Below are positions 1 to 7,100 of a stretch of 17,522 bases of DNA, in pieces. Origin of the DNA: CAKVOD01 sp050872805 (lineage in GTDB: Bacteria; Bacillota; Clostridia; Christensenellales; UBA1242); the NCBI GenBank assembly GCA_050872805.1, contig JBNMHN010000018.1:1-17522 (forward strand). Reading direction: 5' to 3'. Below the pieces are notes generated by a model that saw only the letters and a program-made list of their open reading frames with translations, searched no databases and was not told the origin of the DNA. A program made the position numbers and the translations under genes. Positions within the stretch are counted from its first letter, which is position 1. The number at the start of each line of letters is the position of its first letter.

Positions 1-6
1 GATATA

Positions 7-732
7 TTATTTATTGTCACGCGACAAGAAAATGTACAACACAAAGCGTAGAAGTTCAAGTAGCGAAACAATAAATGCGGCAACATAAGTGAGTGCTGCG
101 GCTTTCAAAACTTGTCGTGCGCCGTCAAGTTCAACTTCATTTAGGAAGCCACTGTTTTCCAAAAGCTTCAATGCGCGCTTTGATGCGTCAGATTCAACTG
201 GTAGCGTAATTAGGTTTAAAAGCAATGCAAGTGAATAAAACCCAACACCAATGCCGACCATTATCCAACCAACAATAGCGCTTGTTGTTAAAAACAACCC
301 CAAAATCACACCAATGATAACTAAAGGCCACAATAGGCGGTTTGCAATATTTGTGATTGGCACAAGAACTTGTCTAAACCCTAGAAATAAATAGTGTTCT
401 TTTTTTTGGATCGCGTGTCCAACTTCGTGCATAGCCACACCGAGCGCTGCAACGGAAGAGGAGTCGTAGACGTCTTCCGAAAGCGCAATGTATTTTTTAG
501 TTGGGTGGTAGTGGTCGGTCAAAAAGCCTTTCTCTTTGCGCAATTCAATTTCTTGCAAGCCGGCGCTATCAAGCACTGCGCGTGCAAGCTGAGCGGCGGT
601 GACGCCTTTTTCGCTTTGCACTTGACTATAGGTCTTATACGTTCTAGAAACTTTTACTTGCGCATAAATGCCGAGCAAAATGCCGGGGATTATCAAAATG
701 CCCAAAGCGTAGTATAACAAAATGAATGACAT
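7..732 (-). CDS. yugP: YugP-family membrane zinc metallopeptidase
   Basis: Predicted membrane-embedded zinc-dependent peptidase of 241 residues, close to the usual ~225-240 of the YugP / Zn_peptidase_2 family. Seen: an N-terminal membrane helix (about 3-24), the family motif LTDHYHP at 71-77, HEVGH at 102-106 (two His zinc ligands plus catalytic Glu), two or more hydrophobic helices at about 135-176, PVESDAS at 178-184 whose E180 is the likely third zinc ligand, and the family signature AAALTYVAA at 211-219 before a last hydrophobic helix. The ATG has a good SD (AGGAG, 5 nt spacing). All hallmark motifs are intact, so it should be active. Physiological substrates of this family are poorly known. 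It is followed (upstream on the minus strand) by a diverged paralogue and has its own extended -10 promoter. The gene ends 6 nt from the window edge, so its terminator is out of view. The family call is secure; the symbol is by homology to the Bacillus gene. Confidence 0.93.
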   Translation of the reverse strand: MSFILLYYALGILIIPGILLGIYAQVKVSRTYKTYSQVQSEKGVTAAQLARAVLDSAGLQEIELRKEKGFLTDHYHPTKKYIALSEDVYDSSSVAALGVAMHEVGHAIQKKEHYLFLGFRQVLVPITNIANRLLWPLVIIGVILGLFLTTSAIVGWIMVGIGVGFYSLALLLNLITLPVESDASKRALKLLENSGFLNEVELDGARQVLKAAALTYVAAFIVSLLELLRFVLYIFLSRDNK

Positions 733-781
733 AAATTCTCCTTGTTTATTATATGAAATAATTATTTATTTATGATGCCTT

Positions 782-810
782 ATTATAGCACATTTTTTGT
801 AAAATGTATT
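782..810 (-). promoter_or_regulatory. Extended -10 promoter of the YugP-like gene
   Basis: On the minus strand a perfect TATAAT (782-787) is preceded by TGC (788-790), an extended -10. A weak -35, AATACA (805-810), lies at 17 nt spacing. Transcription would begin near 775, leaving a leader of about 40 nt with a good SD. This shows the left peptidase gene need not depend on readthrough from its paralogue. Confidence 0.65.
790..807. repeat. Inverted repeat in the promoter spacer (operator-like)
   Basis: ACATTTT (790-796) and AAAATGT (801-807) form a perfect 7-bp dyad around a 4-nt centre (TTGT). It lies between the -10 and -35 of the YugP-like gene and overlaps the TG extension and part of the -35. 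The position suits a repressor site, but the sequence is AT-rich and the regulator, if any, is unknown. Confidence 0.4.
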
Positions 811-894
811 GTTTTTTATAGAAAAAACTGAATAATTTAGATTGAAGTTTACTTTTTTGTTCAAAGCAAATCAAACTTGCTGCAGCAATTTTCG

Positions 895-1617
895 TTATCT
901 ACCAAATATATACCTAAAAATTCTGTACGGCCCCTCAAATAGGGAAGCAATATAAGTAAAGCCCGCCGCGCGCAACAAGCGTTTGACTTGTCGCAGTTCT
1001 TTGCCTTTGATGCCGACGTGTTTTTTCAAAAACTTTTTGCCGTTCCGCGACGCGCCAAATTCGAGCGGAATTAAAAATAATTTCATCAAAATAGTGATTG
1101 CGAGTGCGCCTAGCCCAACATAAATCATAACTTTGCCTATAATGTTGAGTTCAAAAGGAATAATCCAAACAATCGTGCCGAGCAAAACGAGTGGCAGGAA
1201 AAGTCCCGAGAAAAAACGGTTCAGTTTTTGCAAAAAATAGCAAATTGCAAAGAATATGCTGTTGTTATATCGCTGCTGCGAATGCCCAAATTCGTGGCAA
1301 GCAATCGCTAGCGCCGCAACGCTGGTGCCGTAAAAAATTTCAGGCTTCAAAATAATGCGGTCGTTTACATAATCATAGCAGTCCACAACTTTGTCGCCCG
1401 CAAGGAAAAGTTGTGTGCGCTGCTTGAACTTGTCAATGCCAAATGCCAAAACCTGATAGGCTTGAGCGTTCAGTGAACTTTCAACCGCCATAAGTTCATC
1501 CTTAATCTTATAAAATATTCGGTGTGCAGAACCCGCAATAATCATCCCTACAAGAAAGACAACGATTACAATCAAACTAATGATGAAAAGCGGGTTTTGA
1601 ATCAATTCTTCAAACAT
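895..1617 (-). CDS. Diverged YugP-like membrane zinc metallopeptidase paralogue
   Basis: A 240-residue membrane protein with the same architecture as its left neighbour but strongly diverged. Seen: an N-terminal membrane helix (about 8-29), HEFGH at 108-112, hydrophobic helices at about 130-155 and 158-183, PLEFGAS at 184-190 (E186 the probable third zinc ligand), and RAAGFTYIAS near 216-225, matching the family's AAALTYVAA block. The upstream LTDHYDP-type motif is replaced by VDCYDYVND, and the conserved Asp of the PVExDAS block is Gly. The zinc-binding residues survive, so it is probably still a metallopeptidase, perhaps with different specificity. The ATG at 1617 has GGAG at 5 nt spacing. 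It is separated from the left paralogue by 162 nt with no convincing terminator but with a separate promoter, so partial readthrough is possible. It lies divergent from an unrecognised gene starting at 1711. Confidence 0.85.
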   Translation of the reverse strand: MFEELIQNPLFIISLIVIVVFLVGMIIAGSAHRIFYKIKDELMAVESSLNAQAYQVLAFGIDKFKQRTQLFLAGDKVVDCYDYVNDRIILKPEIFYGTSVAALAIACHEFGHSQQRYNNSIFFAICYFLQKLNRFFSGLFLPLVLLGTIVWIIPFELNIIGKVMIYVGLGALAITILMKLFLIPLEFGASRNGKKFLKKHVGIKGKELRQVKRLLRAAGFTYIASLFEGPYRIFRYIFGR

Positions 1618-1634
1618 TTTTTCTCCATTAATTT

Positions 1635-1663
1635 ATTATACCAAAAAAATGCGAAAACTACAA
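1635..1663 (-). promoter_or_regulatory. Extended -10 promoter of the diverged peptidase gene
   Basis: Minus strand: TATAAT (1635-1640) preceded by TGG (1641-1643), with TTGTAG (1658-1663) as -35 at exactly 17 nt spacing. It lies just upstream of the GGAG SD of the gene starting at 1617. I could not find an equally good plus-strand promoter for the divergent gene in the 93-nt gap. Confidence 0.6.
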
Positions 1664-1700
1664 ATGAATATTCGCAATTTTGCAAACATATAAATTTAAT

Positions 1701-1704
1701 GAGG
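1701..1704 (+). promoter_or_regulatory. SD site fixing the start at 1711
   Basis: GAGG lies 6 nt before ATG 1711. The open frame runs further upstream into the antisense of the neighbouring peptidase gene, and another in-frame ATG occurs at 1699. Neither has an SD at proper spacing, so 1711 is the supported start. Confidence 0.7.
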
Positions 1705-1710
1705 TTTTAT

Positions 1711-2715
1711 ATGAAAACAATAGCAGTGCGAGCGCAATTTGAATGTATGGTACAAAAAGACGGCGAAACTGTTGGCGTCCTTGAAAACGACGCTCAGCAA
1801 GTTTCAATCAAAGCAAACAATGATTTTGTTTTGACATTCTTTCCGCTCAACAACTTTGAATGTCTGCCATATTCCTGCAAAGTGCACACCAGCGGGGCGG
1901 AAGTGTCAGTCAACACGGATAGGTGTACAGTCGTCAAAATGCCTTACGACTGCTACGACGCCGTTTTTTACCCATTTCAATTAAGTTATCAAGAGCCAAT
2001 TATTGAGCAATCTCAAGCAATCAATTCGCCCATATCTAATGTGCAAGTTAAAATTGTCAAGCAGTTTGGCGCGCAAAACTGGTCGCAATCATTGCAAATT
2101 TGGGAAAAAAACAACAACATTTTTAATCACAAATTGTCAAGCCAAGTGCAAAATTGTAAGATTAGCAGTGTGTATATAAACAACGAATTTTTTATCGTTG
2201 TTTCGGGTTATGTCGACGATTATGACTATGCGCTATTTGTCAGCGCAAATGGCAAATACCAAGCAAATCTTGAACTTTTGTGTCACAAAATTGAAATAGG
2301 GGAGAAAGAAATCAAAACGCTGACAAAGTGTTTTGACATCAACAAGCACGGCAAAGTCAGTGTTTATGGGGTTGTCAATTCTAAAATCGCAAAAACGGAT
2401 GAATATATTGTGAGTTTGAAAGAAAACATCAAGGTTTTACCTCAAATTGTGCCGTTTGCATTCTTTGAAAGTTTGAAACTCGGCGACCTCAAATTGTGCC
2501 GAACATACTTGACCGACGCCCTCAGCGGTGCAATTGACGATGCGCATCTCAAAGCATATTTTGGCGACTTTGAGGAAGTGCGCCAAAACGTGGCAACTTG
2601 CGAAGTGCCTTGTGTTGTTTTAATATATAAAGAAAGCGCAAAACACATAGGCAAACTTTGCAAAATGGAAATGGTCGGTGACAAAATTGATAATTTTGAA
2701 CTCATTGAAAATTAG
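1711..2715 (+). CDS. Unrecognised 334-residue cysteine-containing protein
   Basis: I do not recognise the family. The 334-residue product has no signal peptide and no membrane helix, so it is probably cytoplasmic. About a dozen cysteines are scattered through it (for example FEC, PYSC, DRC, DCYD near the N terminus and TCEVPC near the C terminus) without a clear CxxC zinc or Fe-S pattern. The N-terminal two thirds are beta-rich with alternating hydrophobic and polar residues. The last ~90 residues contain a helical stretch (FFESLKLGDLKLCR, then LTDALSGAIDDAHLKAYF) and end in short strands, loosely reminiscent of small alpha/beta folds such as NTF2-like, but I would not assign it. Start chosen at 1711 on the GAGG site. 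It is divergent from the diverged peptidase and 172 nt upstream of the HTH/coiled-coil gene, which has its own candidate promoter. Stop is TAG. Coding is supported by length, SD and codon use like the neighbours. Confidence 0.75.
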   Translation: MKTIAVRAQFECMVQKDGETVGVLENDAQQVSIKANNDFVLTFFPLNNFECLPYSCKVHTSGAEVSVNTDRCTVVKMPYDCYDAVFYPFQLSYQEPIIEQSQAINSPISNVQVKIVKQFGAQNWSQSLQIWEKNNNIFNHKLSSQVQNCKISSVYINNEFFIVVSGYVDDYDYALFVSANGKYQANLELLCHKIEIGEKEIKTLTKCFDINKHGKVSVYGVVNSKIAKTDEYIVSLKENIKVLPQIVPFAFFESLKLGDLKLCRTYLTDALSGAIDDAHLKAYFGDFEEVRQNVATCEVPCVVLIYKESAKHIGKLCKMEMVGDKIDNFELIEN

Positions 2716-2778
2716 GCTAATCAACTTAGATGCATATTGGTAAAATTTCATAAAATTGTTTTATTTAAAAAAATATAA

Positions 2779-2788
2779 TCACTAGTGA
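2779..2788. repeat. Perfect 10-bp palindrome TCACTAGTGA
   Basis: A perfect palindrome in the gap between 2715 and 2888. It covers the position where the -35 would fall for the TATAAT at 2806-2811. This is a plausible protein-binding site, but it is short and could be chance. Confidence 0.3.
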
Positions 2789-2811
2789 ACATTGTTACTA
2801 CTTATTATAAT
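2783..2811 (+). promoter_or_regulatory. Candidate promoter of the HTH/coiled-coil gene
   Basis: A perfect TATAAT (2806-2811) with only a weak -35 (TAGTGA, 2783-2788) at 17 nt. It would give a leader of about 70 nt. A second TATAAT at 2774-2779 lacks any -35. The weak -35, overlapped by the TCACTAGTGA palindrome, would fit activator or repressor control, but that is speculation. Confidence 0.4.
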
Positions 2812-2874
2812 ACCTGCCATGATTATGGGCTTGTATAGTGTATATATATTCTTTAAGTGGCAATAATTGCATTT

Positions 2875-2882
2875 AGAGGTGA
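2875..2882 (+). promoter_or_regulatory. SD site fixing the start at 2888
   Basis: AGAGGTGA lies 5 nt before ATG 2888. The frame is also open from a TTG at 2867, but that start would put this strong SD inside the coding sequence, so 2888 is preferred. Confidence 0.8.
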
Positions 2883-2887
2883 AGATA

Positions 2888-3991
2888 ATGAGTATCAAAC
2901 ACGACCAAATGCAAAAGAGAGTACGACAACTATTTGAACATATCAAGCAAACGGACGAAGCGCACACACCGCGTTTGCGCGCATTCAAAGACTTTGCAAC
3001 TCAGCACAACCTAAAATGCGAAACAGTCCGCAACCTATATTATAGTGCAGTCAAGCAATATAAACTGCAAGACGCCTTTAATATAGAAAAGTGCAAGCAC
3101 TTCAAAGAGTCCGAACTCAAAGCAACAATGCGTGAACTTGTCAGTGAAATAAACCGCACAAAATCCGTACGTCAAGCGTGCTATAACCTAAGTTGTGGCG
3201 ACGCAAAATTAATGTTGCGTCTGCAAAATAAATACCGCAGTATGATGAAAAGCAACCCCGAATATTTGTTGAAATTAGGGTTAAATTATGATAATAAAAG
3301 CCCCCAAAAAGGCAAAAATAATACTTCTCAAGCAAATAAAATTAATTTTGAAAAAACGCTTGAAAATGCTGTTGGTTTTATAAATCAAAATAATAAAATA
3401 CTTGCCAAAAATGGTAGTATACTTGCTAAAAACAACAAGAAAGCCACTAAAAATAGTAATATAACTGCAAAAAATAAAAGATGCAGCAATTTTCAAGAAA
3501 ATGGGAAAAATGATATAAAATCACAAAATTTGAGCCAAATAATTGCGCCTAAAAATGTCAATCTAAATCGTGAAGGCACATTGTGCGAAATCGCGCGCAA
3601 TGAACCCGACGCAAAGATTTTGCGAATGCCAAAATCGCAAACCTTGACGGATGCCGACATCAACAATTTGTTTATGGGACTTGTCAAAATGGTCAAGCGC
3701 AGCGCAATCGAAAATGCGCCCAAAGCTCTTCGCGACGAATGCTCACTTGCAAATGCAAACCTAAAAGAAACACTTGCGCGACTCGGCGCAAACACGCGAA
3801 AACTTGAAATTATCAAATGCGAAAATCAAGCACTCAAACAAAAACTTGACGAATCGCAAAGACTACTTGAAGTGACGCGCAGTGAATTTGTCGAACTTCT
3901 CAACAAAATCGACAAAACAGGACATATTGAAGAATTGAAAGACTTTTTGAAAAGCTACAAGCCGCGCAACGCCGAAACAAAGTCAAACTAA
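2888..3991 (+). CDS. Putative HTH-like DNA-binding protein with C-terminal coiled coil
   Basis: A 367-residue protein of no family I can name. Seen, in order: a helical N-terminal segment (about 8-60) whose core, roughly R29-Y58, reads like a helix-turn-helix or Myb-like unit (RAFKDFATQH, then CETVRNLYYSAVKQY); a second similar helical segment at about 76-121 (SVRQACYNLS, then AKLMLRLQNKYR); an Asn/Lys-rich low-complexity linker at about 130-235 that includes four 7-residue repeats (171-198); a helical region at about 245-280; and a heptad-like coiled coil at about 281-350. The layout suits an oligomeric DNA-binding or nucleoid-associated protein. No membrane segment is present, so it should be cytoplasmic. 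The linker DNA is markedly AT-richer than the flanking domains. The gene ends directly at an intrinsic terminator, so it is probably monocistronic. It lies just upstream of the giant surface-protein gene. Coding is certain; function is inferred only from fold-like pattern. Confidence 0.8.
   Translation: MSIKHDQMQKRVRQLFEHIKQTDEAHTPRLRAFKDFATQHNLKCETVRNLYYSAVKQYKLQDAFNIEKCKHFKESELKATMRELVSEINRTKSVRQACYNLSCGDAKLMLRLQNKYRSMMKSNPEYLLKLGLNYDNKSPQKGKNNTSQANKINFEKTLENAVGFINQNNKILAKNGSILAKNNKKATKNSNITAKNKRCSNFQENGKNDIKSQNLSQIIAPKNVNLNREGTLCEIARNEPDAKILRMPKSQTLTDADINNLFMGLVKMVKRSAIENAPKALRDECSLANANLKETLARLGANTRKLEIIKCENQALKQKLDESQRLLEVTRSEFVELLNKIDKTGHIEELKDFLKSYKPRNAETKSN
3398..3481 (+). repeat. In-frame 21-bp tandem repeat, four units
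   Basis: Four consecutive 21-nt units encode ILAKNGS, ILAKNNK, KATKNSN and ITAKNKR (residues 171-198), consensus roughly I-x-A-K-N-x-x. The preceding FINQNNK may be a decayed fifth unit. Units 1 and 2 differ at only one of their first 14 bases; units 3 and 4 have drifted. The unit length keeps the frame, so copy number could vary without breaking the gene. Confidence 0.75.
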
Positions 3992-4017
3992 AGGTGGGAA
4001 ACATCCACTTTTTTTTT
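3990..4017 (+). terminator. Intrinsic terminator after the HTH/coiled-coil gene
   Basis: AAAGGTGG (3990-3997) pairs with CCACTTTT (4005-4012, one G-U) around a 7-nt loop, followed by a run of nine T in all (4009-4017). It overlaps the TAA stop at 3989-3991. It should separate this gene from the giant gene downstream. Confidence 0.8.
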
Positions 4018-4035
4018 AATTGCCCAGTAATATGT

Positions 4036-4065
4036 TTGACTTTTTGTGTCGATATTTGGTAAACT
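4036..4065 (+). promoter_or_regulatory. Candidate promoter of the giant surface-protein gene
   Basis: TTGACT (4036-4041) as -35 and TAAACT (4060-4065) as -10 with 18 nt spacing, just after the preceding terminator. The -35 is good and the -10 mediocre (4 of 6). The leader would be about 95 nt and would contain the AT hairpin at 4076-4096. This is the best candidate in the 151-nt gap, not a proven site. Confidence 0.4.
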
Positions 4066-4075
4066 TTAGAGAAGC

Positions 4076-4096
4076 TATAAAAATTATATTTTTATA
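4076..4096. repeat. AT-only inverted repeat in the leader of the giant gene
   Basis: TATAAAAAT (4076-4084) and ATTTTTATA (4088-4096) are perfectly complementary around TAT. In RNA this is a weak hairpin; in DNA it could be a binding site. It lies between the candidate promoter and the SD. No terminator-like T-run follows. Confidence 0.45.
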
Positions 4097-4168
4097 AGTT
4101 TTTGTTTACTAATTTAAAAATTGCGCAAAATATCTTAACGTTTTTGCAAAATACAAAAGAGGTTTAGT

Positions 4169-7100
4169 ATGAGTGAGATTGATTCAAGAGCAAAAATTGA
4201 AAAGAGGATAAAGGTTCGCGAAATGTGGCTAAAGTCATTAAGCGTTTTGGCACTTTTGATTATGGTTGCAGGGCTAGGACTTTTTATCTATATCCAAACG
4301 TCCTACCAAACGCGCATCCAACTAGATAACCCCGCAAACGTCAGGGTCGAAAAGTTGGGCGACAATGTGTACCTCAAGTTTGACAAGGTCAAAAACGCCA
4401 GCGCCTACCGCTATAGCATCGACAACAACGTCGTGCAAGTTGGCGCGGACGATTTGAATATCGACATCACAAACCTTGTTGAATCGCCAAAGAAGTACTC
4501 AATTTCCGTGCAAGCAATCGCGGACAACGGGTTTAAAAATAGTGACGTTATCTTTGCGGATGACTTTGTCGTTACAAAAACCCTCACGCAGCCTATTGCG
4601 GAAATTGATAAGTACGACGCAAAACTCGTGTGGGTCAAAGTCGACGGCGCTGATATGTACGAAGTTACGATTATCGTGAATGCCGACATTTCCACCGCAA
4701 CAACGGCAATCGTCAGCAAAAACGAGTTTGACATCAGCGACGTTGTGGTCGACTATACAAAAAATTATTCATTCTCAGTCAAAGCAATCGCTGAAAATGA
4801 ATTCATCAATCAGTCGCCATCATCAGTTGCAGTCGAGCATAGTTTGAAAGGTAGACTCAACACACCAACTAACCTCGCATATAGCAAAGATGATAAAAAA
4901 CTTTCGTGGGACGCAGTCGAAAATGCGCAAACCTACACAGTAGTTTTGTTGCACGGAAACCTTGAGCCAAAAAAGTTTTCTCCAATTTCATCAAACTATA
5001 TATATTTTAGCGCGCAGGATGTCGACGACATCGGTGAATATGAAGTTTACGTCTACGCAAACAACGTCCAATCTCAAGGGCTCGACGAGGAAGTCATTTG
5101 GTACCTAGCAAGCGAAAAATCGGAAAACCTTGCTTTCGATATCTTCAAACAACTTGAAATGCCAAACGCACTCCGCTACCAAATGAATGGTGAACTTGTA
5201 TGGTTCAGTTGGGATTCCGTTCCGCAAGCGTATAGTTATACAGTAGAACTTGTTAATGACGAGGGCACCGCGTTCTACCAAAAGAACACTATCGCAAACG
5301 AAATTAATTTGCGCCGTGACCTAGAAGGTGCAATCGGCGGCGACTTTAGAATTAGAGTCAAAGCCAACGGATACGGCTACTACCTCTCAAGCGACTTCAG
5401 TGCAGTGCTTGAATTGAATGTCCTTGACCAGTTCGCGCCAGTACAAAATGTCGAAGTTTTGGAAAATGGAAAATACTTGACATTCACATCGTCTGCACAA
5501 AATGTGGCAGGGAACGTCAAGTTCGCACCGAAAAACGGCTATACAGTCGTAATATTTGACGAAAACGACAACGAAATCTACAATGAAGTTGTCTTTGATA
5601 CAATTCTTGATGCCTCAGCAATCTTCACACAACCAACAATATATAAAATTGCAATAACTGTCAATGCGTGCGGTTACTTCCGTGCATCGGAAGAAACGAC
5701 GGCGAAATATTCGCACCAAATTGTTTTGAACACGCCAACAAATGTAGCGCTCTATAAGCGTTCAGTCGGCGAAACAAACACAATGATATTCTCATTCACA
5801 GGCGACTACCGCGCAAGCGACTATGTTTTGTGGTTCGACGGCGTCGAATACGCAAACATATTGACAAATCCAGATTATTCATCATTTGTGACAAGTGCAA
5901 TCGACGACGAAAATCAAACAGCAGCGTTTGAAATCAACATTTCAAGCCTATATGCAAGCATATTTGAGTTTGACCCGCTGACCGTCGCGAAAAAATATTC
6001 GGCAAAAGTAAAATGCGTCGGCAATGTCGCAGACGACGCGTCAACTGCTGGATATAAAGACAGTAAATTCAGTGCAGTTGCAATGTTTGAAAACAAAATC
6101 AAACTGCAAACGCCACAATTTGTTATGGTCGACAATGTCGACGAAGAAAGCGTCTTGCTCTATTTCACACAAGTTGAAAACGCAACAAACTATCTCATCA
6201 GCATCGAAAGTGAAGTTTCAGGGGCAACCAGCGTTATGACATCGCGCCTGACAACTTGCGACATCTACTCAATTATTTCCGCAGGCAAAAATAAAATTGT
6301 TTTGACCGCAGTTGGGGCAGGTTACTATGAAAATTCCGCCCCAAGTGAAGCAGTCGAATACGACTACACGCCAATCTTGAAAGCGCCTAATGACGTTGTA
6401 ATTACCGAAGAAACGCTTGATGACGGCGTCCATTACTATGCGACATTCACAACGACGCGTTTTGCCGAGTATTATAAGGTAGAAATTAGAAAAACGCACG
6501 AATTGCAAACAGTCGACGGAGCAAAACAAGTTGTCGAACTAGAAAACGCAAGTTTTGAAGTTCTTTCGGCTAAATTTAGCAAAGGAACAGTAAAAACAAA
6601 CTGTGACATTACTGAATATCTAGAAAGTAAAGGTTTTGGCAAGTATGAAGTGCGCGTCCGCGCCGTGCTTGAACAACCCGAAGTTACGGAAACACCAGTC
6701 ATCTATTCGGCATACTCAAATGTTGCCGAATATGCGTACTTTGACAAGCAACCAACGCCAACAAACCTAGTGTTTTACAAAGAAACAAAGGTTTTGACCT
6801 TCACAGGCGCCGAAACAGCGCTTAACGGCTACACAATTCGCGTCAGTGTCGAACAAAATGACGGCAGTTTTGTCACAAACGACATCATCGTCAATGAAGA
6901 AAGAGCTGACCTCACAACGACAATCGCAAGTCTCGGCGGCGTCGGAAAATTCACAATTAGCGCAATGACGCGCAAAGTCGACTCACTTTTCCTCGGCAAC
7001 TCCGCGTGGTCAACGCCAACGACGGCGGAAATTCGCATCAAACTTGCCGACCCGAAGGACTTCAAGTATGACGACGTCTTGCAAGAAGTTTCGTGGTCAA

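Noticed and set aside
394..717. Plus-strand open frame of about 107 codons
   Set aside because: It is fully antisense to the well-supported YugP-like gene and has no SD or family signal.
840..894. Possible terminator after the diverged peptidase gene (minus strand)
   Set aside because: AGCAA/TTGCT can form a short hairpin and TTGCTGCAGCAA is a loopless palindrome, but no T-run follows on the minus strand.
1689..1694. TATAAA as the -10 for the gene starting at 1711
   Set aside because: It would put the transcription start on top of the SD and has no -35 at proper spacing.
1522..1710. Longer N terminus for the gene starting at 1711
   Set aside because: The extra 63 codons overlap the peptidase gene's start in antisense and its promoter, and lack an SD. 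The GAGG before 1711 decides the start.
2738..2769. Possible terminator after the gene ending at 2715
   Set aside because: Only an AATTT/AAATT stem with interrupted T is present; too weak to call.
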